Assembly (NCBI GenBank): GCA_964600385.1
Contig: CAZRJC010000010.1
Coordinates: 1-64,000 of the forward strand
DNA from: DMER64 sp964600385
Lineage (GTDB): Bacteria > Bacteroidota > Bacteroidia > Bacteroidales > UBA932
Direction of reading: 5' to 3'
DNA: 64,000 nt
A model generated the notes under the pieces. It was not told where the DNA came from, made no database searches, and saw only the letters and a program-made list of their open reading frames with translations. Positions 1-6,918 of the stretch are shown piece by piece (position 1 is the first letter of the stretch; the number at the start of each line of letters is the position of its first letter). The position numbers and the translations under genes are program-made.

Positions 1-116
1 GGAGGGCCCCGGTTGCGTCAGCAACTGGGAGGCGTTTCCCGTTCTGAATATCTTGTCGAAGTTCTTCACAATGTTAAAAAATTGCTACAAAGCCAATGGG
101 AGGCGTTCCCCGTTCA

Positions 117-205
117 ACCCTCCTCACTCCTCACCTCTCACCTCTCACCTCTCACTTCTCACTTCTCACTCCTAACTCCTCACTCCACTCCTCTCTCCTC
201 ACTCT
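117..205. repeat. TCACTTCTC-type minisatellite
   Basis: Pyrimidine-rich run of imperfect 7-10 bp units (CTCACCTCTCAC, CTCACTTCTCAC and similar). Related short runs occur at about 4903-4949 (between the 292-residue gene and capD), about 5974-6004 (at the 3' end of upxY) and 7718-7738, where one is read in frame inside copA. No function can be read from it. Confidence 0.7.
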
Positions 206-235
206 GTTCCTTCTTCACTTATATCACGGCTGAAG

Positions 236-658
236 CAAGGGTCAAACAACCTCGGCAGCTATTTATCTAACAATCTACGTATTAACAATTTTAATCATTT
301 GACCCTTGACATGCACCTCTCCGGAAACCCAATGAATACGTGCCGGGCGGTTCAAGGGTCAAACTGTCCCTGCAGCCATATTACAAATAATCAGCGCGTT
401 AGCGTCTGACCGCATTTGACCCTTGCGCTCAGGTGGTCGGAAACCCAATAAACACGTAGGCGGCTGATAAAGGGTCAAACTGTCCCTGCAGCCATATTAC
501 AAATAATCAGCGCGTTAGCGTCTGACCGCATTTGACCCTTGACGGCCAGGTGGTCGGAAACCCAATAAGCACGTAGGCGGTTGATCAAGGGTCAAACTGT
601 CTCTGCGTCCAAACAACAAACAATCAGCGCGTTAGCGTCTGACCGTATTTGACCCTTG
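236..658. repeat. Family C array: four stem-loop units, about 117 bp period
   Basis: Units at 236-308, 353-425, 469-541 and 586-658. Each starts AAGGGTCAAAC and ends TTTGACCCTT, an 11-bp inverted repeat around about 50 bp; units 2 and 3 are nearly identical inside. The units are separated by conserved spacers of about 44 bp carrying GGAAACCCAATAAnCACGT. The same family frames the RAYT gene at 45643-46575. This is not a CRISPR array: the spacers are conserved and the repeat is a 73-bp palindrome. Confidence 0.85.
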
Positions 659-834
659 ACGGCAAACCAGGAGTGAAGATGGGATCTTGCTGCGCCACAA
701 ACAGCAAACCAAGCTGTAAAGAACATCCCAAGCTATTCAGAGAAGGGAAACCTCGCGCCCGCGGAGGGAGGACCCCGGTTGCGTTAGCAACTGGGAGGCG
801 TTTCCCCTATTAATATTCAAATAGTTGCATTATC

Positions 835-1016
835 GGTTTGCCGCTAATAACGTTCAAACAAGCAGCGCTTTAATGTTTTTCCGCTACCTTAAGAAGGGAA
901 ACCTCGCGCCCGCGGAGGGAGGGCCCCGGTTGCGTCAGCAACTGGGAGGCGTTTCCCGTTTATGGTAGCGGAAAACTTAAGCGCCTGAGCTGTTTTGCTC
1001 AGCGGAATGGCAAACC
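835..1016. repeat. Family B inverted pair enclosing a family A copy
   Basis: 835-888 begins GGTTTGCC and ends CCGCTACC. 964-1016 begins GGTAGCGG and ends GGCAAACC, and is the approximate reverse complement of the first. They enclose the family A palindrome at 896-957, giving a nested palindrome of about 180 bp. The right arm stops 13 bp from the stop codon of the minus-strand capD gene, so the RNA form could act as a terminator or 3' stabiliser (inference). Confidence 0.7.
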
Positions 1017-1028
1017 GAAAACTGCACC

Positions 1029-2945
1029 CTAATCCAATTGCTCATACTTTGAATTCTGGCTCTTGAACTCCGGAATCAGCCTCTTGAGCTTCCTTACCAC
1101 CTCAATGGGATACACATACTCATTCGCCTGAGAAATCAACTCCTCTATCTGGGGCAATACTTCCCGGTAATCATAGGGCCGGACGATGGCTATGAGAATG
1201 TTGCTATTGTACGTGGGACGTGTTTCTTCGGTTTTGGCCAGCAACTCTTCGTAGAGTTTCTCGCCATCGCGTAGCCCGATCTCCACTATCTTGATGTCTT
1301 TGTGCGGTTCCTTGCCCGCCATGCGGATCATTTTCTCGGCCAGGTCGTAAATACGCACGGCATCGCCCATGTCAAATAGGTAGATCTCGCCGCCTTGTCC
1401 CGTACAGCCGGCCTCGAGCACCAGGCTGCAGGCCTCGGGGATGGTCATAAAATAACGGATCACGTTGCGATGGGTAACCGTAACCGGTCCGCCACGGGCA
1501 ATCTGTCTTTTAAACAGGGGCACCACAGATCCGTTCGATCCCAGCACGTTTCCAAAACGGGTAGTCACAAACTGGGTGGTATCTTTAGCCCCGTTGCGGA
1601 GTTGTTCCAGGAAGAGCGACTGAATGTATATCTCGGCAGCCCGTTTAGAGGCGCCCATAACGTTGGTGGGGTTAACGGCTTTGTCTGTAGATATCATCAC
1701 AAAGCGCTTCACTCCGTATTCGATGCTCAGATCGGCCAGTATTTTGGTGCCGCCCAGGTTGGTAGCCACGGCCGCTGAAGGATGGAATTCCATCATGGGC
1801 ACGTGTTTGTAAGCCGCCGCATGAAAGACGATGTTGGGACGCGCAATGTCAAACACCTGACGCATCTTCACGAAGTTGGCCACATTGCCGATAATGGGCT
1901 TTACGGGCACCAGCACTTTCTCGCCCTGCAACTCCAGCCACAAATCGTTCAGCGGCGTCTCGGCCTGGTCCAGAAGGATTACCTCGCGACACCTGAAATG
2001 GCGGGTAATCTGACGGGCAATCTCGGCCCCTATGGAGCCGGCTGCTCCCGTGATGAGTACAGTCTGGTCCTCAAACGTATCTTTTATGCGGTCTTTGTCC
2101 AGAACTATGGTGTTGCGACCCAGCAGGTCGTCTATGTTTATTTTGTCAATACGCGGGGCGCCCATCTCCTGCGTCTCTTTTCCGGTATCGAGCATCATGG
2201 ACACCTTAAGCAGATCGTAGCCGTCTGTGATGAATTGCTCGTAAAACTGTTTGGGCAGTTTGTCCAGTTGATTGGCAAACATGACAATAGTAGTCACGTT
2301 GTTCTTCTCTGCAAAGGCTTTTACCCCGTTGTCCGGGGCCAGAACGGGAATACCCGCTATGGTGTTTCCGGCCAGCCCCGGATCTACGGGCAGGAAGGCT
2401 GCCGGTCTGTAGCCCAATGCATATTCCTGTTGCAGGTAAGTGGCCAGGGAAAGGGCTTCGGGGCCCGAATAGAGCACAAAAACATTGGTCCGGTTTGGCG
2501 TCTCGTTTTGTTCATACGCCTCGTAAACTGTGCGTACAATCAGGCGCGTGGTGATCAGCGTGAAGAACAGGACCGTGGCCACCATAATGGGAAACCAGAA
2601 AGAGAAAAACTGCTGGTCTTTTATTACAAGAGCCGAGGCCGCCGAGAGAACCAGCCAGGCGAAGGAGCCCGAGGCGCAGGCGCATAATAGTTTTCCCAGG
2701 TCCCGGGCCGAGGAGAAGCGCAGCACTCCGTGGAACGTTTTGAACAGATACGAGGTACCGGCGAAAGTCAGCAATGCCAAACCCAGATGGTACATATAAA
2801 ATGGCCGCTGTTCCTTCAGAATCAGGTCACGGAGCACCCAAAGCAGAGAGAACACAACAGCTGTGCAGGTCAGATCGAACAGGTAAATAGCCCATCTTGG
2901 GGCATAATTTCTGAGCTTCTCCCGCAATTTATTTTCCAGCATCAT
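1029..2945 (-). CDS. Membrane-bound CapD/FlaA1-type nucleotide-sugar dehydratase (second paralog)
   Basis: Predicted NAD-dependent 4,6-dehydratase/epimerase acting on UDP-sugars at the inner face of the membrane, supplying deoxy-amino sugars for surface polysaccharide. It has about four transmembrane helices in the first 140 residues, a CoA-binding-like middle domain, then an extended SDR domain. That domain has the glycine motif TGAAGSIG (residues 299-306) and the active-site stretch STDKAVNPTNVMGASK (419-434), where Met stands in the usual Tyr position, as in FlaA1/PglF enzymes. Its start overlaps the end of the upstream paralog by 17 bp, so the two are probably translationally coupled. The exact sugar substrate cannot be told. 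Confidence 0.9.
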   Translation of the reverse strand: MMLENKLREKLRNYAPRWAIYLFDLTCTAVVFSLLWVLRDLILKEQRPFYMYHLGLALLTFAGTSYLFKTFHGVLRFSSARDLGKLLCACASGSFAWLVLSAASALVIKDQQFFSFWFPIMVATVLFFTLITTRLIVRTVYEAYEQNETPNRTNVFVLYSGPEALSLATYLQQEYALGYRPAAFLPVDPGLAGNTIAGIPVLAPDNGVKAFAEKNNVTTIVMFANQLDKLPKQFYEQFITDGYDLLKVSMMLDTGKETQEMGAPRIDKINIDDLLGRNTIVLDKDRIKDTFEDQTVLITGAAGSIGAEIARQITRHFRCREVILLDQAETPLNDLWLELQGEKVLVPVKPIIGNVANFVKMRQVFDIARPNIVFHAAAYKHVPMMEFHPSAAVATNLGGTKILADLSIEYGVKRFVMISTDKAVNPTNVMGASKRAAEIYIQSLFLEQLRNGAKDTTQFVTTRFGNVLGSNGSVVPLFKRQIARGGPVTVTHRNVIRYFMTIPEACSLVLEAGCTGQGGEIYLFDMGDAVRIYDLAEKMIRMAGKEPHKDIKIVEIGLRDGEKLYEELLAKTEETRPTYNSNILIAIVRPYDYREVLPQIEELISQANEYVYPIEVVRKLKRLIPEFKSQNSKYEQLD

Positions 2946-4878
2946 ATTCTTCGAACTGTGAATTATGACTTATGAATTCCGGCACCAACTTCTTCAGCAG
3001 CCTTACGGTGCCGGGGATGTCCATGGTCTGCGCTTTTTCATGCAGGGCATCGGTGCCTTCTGTGGCTTCCCGGTAATGGCACTCCCTGATTTTGGCCACC
3101 CTTATGAGGGGATTAGCCGTTGGCGTAGAATTTTCCATGGTGCTGAGAACTTCTTCGTACAACTTTTCACCGGGACGCAGTCCCGTATACTCAATGTGAA
3201 TGTCTTCACCCGGAGTGTACCCTGCCTGCTCAATCATCCGCTCGGCCAGTTCCTGGATCTTTACCGGCTGCCCCATGTCAAAGACCATGATCTCGTTGTC
3301 TGTACTCAGGGTGGCAGCCTCCATGATCAGGCGCGTGGCCTCTGGAATGCTCATGAAATAGCGGGTAATCTCGGGATGGGTTACGGTTACGGGACCTCCC
3401 TTTTCAATCTGTGTGGTGAAGCGGGGAATTACAGATCCGTTGGATGCCAGGACGTTTCCAAAGCGTGTGGTGACAAAACGGGTCACGCCTTTTACTTCTC
3501 CGCGCTCAATGGCCAGGCCGAGGCTCTGGACGTACATCTCGGCCATCCGCTTGGTGGCGCCCATGACGTTGGTGGGGTTCACGGCCTTGTCTGTGGAGAG
3601 GAATATGAACCTTGGAACGTTGTAAGCCACGGCCAGGTCGGCAATGATCCGGGTACCCGAGACGTTAACCCTTACCGCCTCGCAGGGGTTCTCCTCCATG
3701 AGGGGCACGTGTTTATAGGCAGCCGCGTGAAATACCACCTGGGGCCTGTAGGTGTCAAAAATGCATTCCATACGCATGCGGTTGCGGACATCGCCGATAA
3801 GGGGCACAAAATCGAGCGACGGGAACTGTTCGGACAACTCCAGACGGATGTTGTGAATGGGCGTCTCGGCCGAATCTACCAGCACCAGCTTGCGAATCAC
3901 ACCCAGTTGCGCCACCTGCCGGCAGAACTCGCTGCCTATGGAACCGGCGGCTCCAGTAACCAGCAATGTTTTGCCGTCTAATTCCTTTTTTACGGCCTCC
4001 ATGTCTATTTCAATTTCCTGGCGGCCCAGCAGATCCACAATATTCAGGGGACGGAGTTTCAGACGAACGGAGTTCTCATCCGAAAATTCGTCTATATAGG
4101 GAGCTATGAAAATCTTGATCTTAAGCTTTCCGCAATGGCGAACCAGACGGTCTTTCTCCTGCTGGACCGTTTTGTAGTTGGGAAAAAGGACCCCGCTCAC
4201 TTTCATTTTGCTGACTATCTGGCTGACGTTCTCGCGGTTCGTAAAACGGTAAATACACAGGTTTCCCAGCCGGTACGAGGCATATTCGCCATCGTAAACA
4301 ATATAGCCGACCGGAAGATAATGCGGGCTCTTGTGAAGACGCATCTGGAGCGACACCGATTTTTCGTCGGTGCCGTAGACCAGTATCCGCTGCCGGTCTT
4401 TGGCTGCGTTGAAGTTCAGCCGGTCATACACATAGCTCATGGCCGCCCTGACAAAAATGAGCGCTATCAAAGAAATGGCAAAGTCAAAAACCTCGAACTT
4501 GATAAGGTACAACAGCGGCCAGTTCAGGATCAGCTTCAGTAAAACAATCATTAACCCGGCTTTGATGAACATGGCTGTTCCGGTGCGCCATGCATCCCGT
4601 ATGGTGGAATACCGGATAATAGTCCTGTAGGTCTTGAGCAGGTAAAAACCCACTGTACTGGAAACGAGGGCCAGTACGGCCACCCAAAGCATCTCGTAAC
4701 GCGATATGGGACCGGCCTGTGGCGTATCAATGATATATATGAGTACCGAACAAAATAAAGACACCAGCAGGTCAATAATAACAATCACCCAATTCTTCAG
4801 ATAATTGGATCTCAGGCCATTTAGAAACCTCATGACCCGGTTGCGCCCTTTAATGCCGCTCTCAATTGTTGCATCCAT
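2929..4878 (-). CDS. Membrane-bound CapD/FlaA1-type nucleotide-sugar dehydratase (first paralog)
   Basis: 649-residue paralog of the next gene with the same plan: about four N-terminal transmembrane helices, a middle domain, then an SDR domain with TGAAGSIG (308-315), AAAYKHVPLMEENP and STDKAVNPTNVMGATK. The N-terminal halves have diverged much more than the catalytic halves, which suggests an old duplication or a merger of two related genes rather than a recent copy. It follows an unrecognised gene and upxY on the same strand, so it probably belongs to a capsule or exopolysaccharide operon. Usual length for the family is 600-650 residues. Confidence 0.9.
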   Translation of the reverse strand: MDATIESGIKGRNRVMRFLNGLRSNYLKNWVIVIIDLLVSLFCSVLIYIIDTPQAGPISRYEMLWVAVLALVSSTVGFYLLKTYRTIIRYSTIRDAWRTGTAMFIKAGLMIVLLKLILNWPLLYLIKFEVFDFAISLIALIFVRAAMSYVYDRLNFNAAKDRQRILVYGTDEKSVSLQMRLHKSPHYLPVGYIVYDGEYASYRLGNLCIYRFTNRENVSQIVSKMKVSGVLFPNYKTVQQEKDRLVRHCGKLKIKIFIAPYIDEFSDENSVRLKLRPLNIVDLLGRQEIEIDMEAVKKELDGKTLLVTGAAGSIGSEFCRQVAQLGVIRKLVLVDSAETPIHNIRLELSEQFPSLDFVPLIGDVRNRMRMECIFDTYRPQVVFHAAAYKHVPLMEENPCEAVRVNVSGTRIIADLAVAYNVPRFIFLSTDKAVNPTNVMGATKRMAEMYVQSLGLAIERGEVKGVTRFVTTRFGNVLASNGSVIPRFTTQIEKGGPVTVTHPEITRYFMSIPEATRLIMEAATLSTDNEIMVFDMGQPVKIQELAERMIEQAGYTPGEDIHIEYTGLRPGEKLYEEVLSTMENSTPTANPLIRVAKIRECHYREATEGTDALHEKAQTMDIPGTVRLLKKLVPEFISHNSQFEEYDAGK

Positions 4879-4954
4879 ATGCTTTTGTTTTTATCAAAAG
4901 TCCTTACTTCTCATTTCTTACTTCTCATTTCTCACCTCTCACTTCTCACTTTAT

Positions 4955-5833
4955 TCACTCCTTGTATAAAAGATACTGCGCCATCACGTGGAACTGGACG
5001 GCGCGTATAAGATTATTTTTAAATTCTTCCTGTTCTTTGGTATTTTCGTTAATCTGTTGCCTTACAAGATATTCAGAAATGCGTCGGTCCTGAGCCAGGC
5101 CCACATTCCCTTCAGCAACGCTCGTAACTATTCGTTCCATGAGGGAGCGGTAATTCTGGAACAATCCAAGTTGGCTGACCAGCGGCAGGAACCGTACTTC
5201 CTTTTCAATTCCCGGCTCTGCTGCATAATGATCAACTGCTTCCAACAGTACATCAAGGAATAACCTCACATTTATCATATCGCTGAACATGCACATGGCT
5301 TCTAGCCGTTGAAGGGCGTCATGCAGGGAAAGTTCCGGCCAGTAAGCCTCCCTGGACATGCCGGCCACCCATTTGTTGATGATAGCATGGGCTTTCTTCT
5401 GCATGGACTCTATACCCTGGAAATAATAACAATAACAGAGCAGCTTACAGATATCGGGCGATTCGCAGGGAAGCTCCGGTTCATCTGTATTATTCGGGAA
5501 AAAGATTTCGGTAGCTGCATTTTCGGCCACCTCATATAATTCCTCGTTGTATTGAAATACGATATTATCCATAAGGTACACCACATTTCTCACCCTGTCT
5601 TCAAGATCCATTTCCTGGTCGAGCTTTCGGGCAAGTAATCCGGTGGTACGGCTGAAATTGTTACTGAAATCTACAGTGTTGCCATAAGCTTTGGCTGCCC
5701 AGGGAGCAGTGAATGCCAGGAGTAAAAGATTCCTGTAGCCAAAGCAAACATGGGCTACTTCATCGGAGAAGGCGTCCTCAAACGTCCTTCCGGCGATGAT
5801 GCAGTAGAGGTTTTTAAAAAATGCTTGAATCAT
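4955..5833 (-). CDS. Hypothetical protein between upxY and capD
   Basis: I do not recognise this 292-residue protein. It looks soluble and largely helical, with no signal peptide and no obvious catalytic motif. A Cys-rich patch (LCYCYY) lies in the middle, and the second half is rich in Leu, Glu and Arg. It is on the same strand as upxY (158 bp upstream) and capD (76 bp downstream), so it is probably cotranscribed. Both spacers contain TCTCACTTC minisatellite. A role in polysaccharide regulation or assembly would be a guess from position only. Confidence 0.7.
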   Translation of the reverse strand: MIQAFFKNLYCIIAGRTFEDAFSDEVAHVCFGYRNLLLLAFTAPWAAKAYGNTVDFSNNFSRTTGLLARKLDQEMDLEDRVRNVVYLMDNIVFQYNEELYEVAENAATEIFFPNNTDEPELPCESPDICKLLCYCYYFQGIESMQKKAHAIINKWVAGMSREAYWPELSLHDALQRLEAMCMFSDMINVRLFLDVLLEAVDHYAAEPGIEKEVRFLPLVSQLGLFQNYRSLMERIVTSVAEGNVGLAQDRRISEYLVRQQINENTKEQEEFKNNLIRAVQFHVMAQYLLYKE

Positions 5834-5941
5834 TTTAATTGAATCCAGAAACTATCTGTAAGGGGAAAGAAGTAAGGGCCACCGGGCAAAAAGACTTGCT
5901 CACGGACAATCCTGAAGTAAATAAATAATTTATAAATTAAT

Positions 5942-5961
5942 CCGGTAGATTTTCTGCCGGC
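5942..5961 (-). terminator. Weak hairpin after upxY
   Basis: On the minus strand CCGGCAGA and TCTACCGG pair with one mismatch around a short loop, followed by an A/T-rich stretch instead of a clean U-run. It could be a partial terminator or attenuator between upxY and the downstream genes, a place where UpxY-type antitermination would matter. Low certainty. Confidence 0.3.
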
Positions 5962-5991
5962 ATAAGAACCAAGCTTCTCACTCCTGACTTC

Positions 5992-6519
5992 TCACACCTG
6001 ACTCACTTCCACTCTCTCCAAAAAGGCGGCCGGAATGTATGTAGTGGCTACAGCCAGTACGTCCGACATGCGGATAACAACACGCTTGTGTCCCGATATG
6101 CGGATCAGTTCACCCTCGATGCCCTGGAACGGACCCTTGATGACACGCACCTTATCGCCGCGTTTCATATTGGGTGTGATTATTTTGGCTTGATCACCGG
6201 GGAACGTAAGCAGGAAGATGAAGTCCCGCATTTGCTTTTCCGGGACGGTCACCGGAACGTATGTTTTTGGTTCTTTCAGATAGCGCATGCAGAAATCCAG
6301 ATTTCTGGTAAGGGCTATGCTGGTTTTGGAATCTGTATGGATGAAAACGTATCCGGGGATAACAAGTTCAGAGATTGTGATTTTTTTCCCGAAACGTTCT
6401 TTGATAACCTCTCTGAAAGGGATAAAATGCTCAATCTGCATTCTGTCCAATTCCTGTTTTATTATTTTTTCTTTTCTGTATGTCACTGCAACATACCAGA
6501 ATAAATCACTTTCGGCCAT
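5992..6519 (-). CDS. UpxY-family transcription antiterminator (NusG-like)
   Basis: 175 residues. An N-terminal NGN domain starts WYVAVTYRKEKIIKQEL and is followed by a C-terminal KOW motif, GDKVRVIKGPFQGIEGEL (about residues 124-141). In Bacteroides, UpxY proteins are specialised NusG paralogs encoded first in capsule operons; they prevent premature termination in the untranslated leader of their own locus (established for the family). Here it is the promoter-proximal gene of the run that leads to the two capD genes, behind a leader of nearly 400 bp, which fits. No upxZ-type antagonist gene follows it; the next gene is unrelated. Confidence 0.9.
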   Translation of the reverse strand: MAESDLFWYVAVTYRKEKIIKQELDRMQIEHFIPFREVIKERFGKKITISELVIPGYVFIHTDSKTSIALTRNLDFCMRYLKEPKTYVPVTVPEKQMRDFIFLLTFPGDQAKIITPNMKRGDKVRVIKGPFQGIEGELIRISGHKRVVIRMSDVLAVATTYIPAAFLERVEVSQV

Positions 6520-6600
6520 CAGGTAACACTTTTTTGATTGCTTCTCTTCCCTATTACAGTCTGTACAATTACCACCTCATTACCTTCTGCATTCTCTACC

Positions 6601-6608
6601 CAAATATA
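6601..6608 (-). promoter_or_regulatory. Candidate -7 box for the upxY operon
   Basis: TATATTTG on the minus strand fits TAnnTTTG and would start RNA about 75 nt before the upxY start codon. No TTTG lies at the right distance upstream. The alternative box at 6812-6805 would give a leader of about 280 nt, closer to the long leaders typical of UpxY loci. Confidence 0.35.
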
Positions 6609-6849
6609 GTCATTATTAGCCTAAAAAAAAATAAAAATTTGTGTTAAAAATATATGGCAAAACAGGCGTATAAAAACGAAACTTGCATGTTTTTGCAGGC
6701 AAGTCTTAGGTACGTTTGGTACACTATGAATGGTTTATAAAAGAACAGCCTCTTAAACAGAGGTACAGTTTTTTTATCTATTAGTAGGTCAACTTTAGGT
6801 TGTACAAATATATGTAATTTTTGTTACAAAAAACAGGACAATTTGATTT

Positions 6850-6883
6850 TTTGTCTGGAACAAAACTTGCTATAATATATTTA
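6850..6883 (+). promoter_or_regulatory. Candidate promoter of copA
   Basis: TTTG at 6850-6853, 22 bp, then TATATTTA at 6876-6883 (7 of 8 matches to TAnnTTTG). The start codon of copA follows 36 bp later. Spacing is one or two bases longer than the Bacteroides consensus. Confidence 0.5.
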
Positions 6884-6918
6884 CATTATTAATACGCAAT
6901 TATGAATAAAGTGCAATT

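Larger units (their letters stand above)
1..957. repeat. Family A palindromes (about 62 bp, three copies)
   Basis: Copies at 745-806 and 896-957 are almost identical; a third is cut by the window edge (1-40). Each begins GGGAAACC and ends GGCGTTTCCC, so the ends are inverted repeats. Each contains an inner hairpin, GGTTGC-GTCA-GCAAC (the middle copy has GTTA in the loop). A short relic, GGGAGGCGTTCCCC, lies near 100-113. Size and fold are REP-like. No transposase linked to this family is in the window. Confidence 0.8.
1..1028. other. Gene-free region made of palindromic and tandem repeats
   Basis: No convincing coding sequence is present. The stretch holds three copies of family A (1-40 truncated, 745-806, 896-957), an inverted pair of family B (835-888, 964-1016), four copies of family C (236-658) and a TCACTTCTC-type minisatellite (about 117-205). 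The only ORF, at 13-270, translates these repeats and shows no protein-like character. It lies downstream of the capD pair on the minus strand and may be where that transcription unit ends. Confidence 0.8.
6520..6918. other. Divergent leader region between upxY and copA
   Basis: 399 bp of A/T-rich sequence without a gene. On the minus strand TATATTTG boxes lie at 6608-6601 and 6812-6805; on the plus strand a TTTG/TATATTTA pair precedes copA. Two hairpins are visible: ACTTGC/GCAAGT at about 6680-6705, and CCTCT/AGAGG at 6749-6763 followed by a T-run on the plus strand. A single AAACGTACCT (minus strand, about 6710) resembles half of an Mpi-type inversion site, but no partner was found. Confidence 0.6.

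Noticed and set aside
13..270. An 85-codon ORF at the left edge
   Set aside because: It translates family A, the TCACTTCTC minisatellite and the first bases of family C; the product has no protein-like composition and no family match.
236..658. CRISPR array, because of regular 117-bp spacing
   Set aside because: The repeated unit is a 73-bp palindrome and the intervening 44 bp are themselves conserved between units; no cas gene is in the window.
1395..3981. Long plus-strand ORFs (up to 338 codons) opposite the capD genes
   Set aside because: They are antisense shadows of two clear capD genes and have no recognisable domain.
6700..6720. Mpi-type invertible-promoter site near the upxY leader
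   Set aside because: Only one half-site-like AAACGTACCT (minus strand) was found; no inverted partner lies at a suitable distance, so there is no invertible segment to claim.
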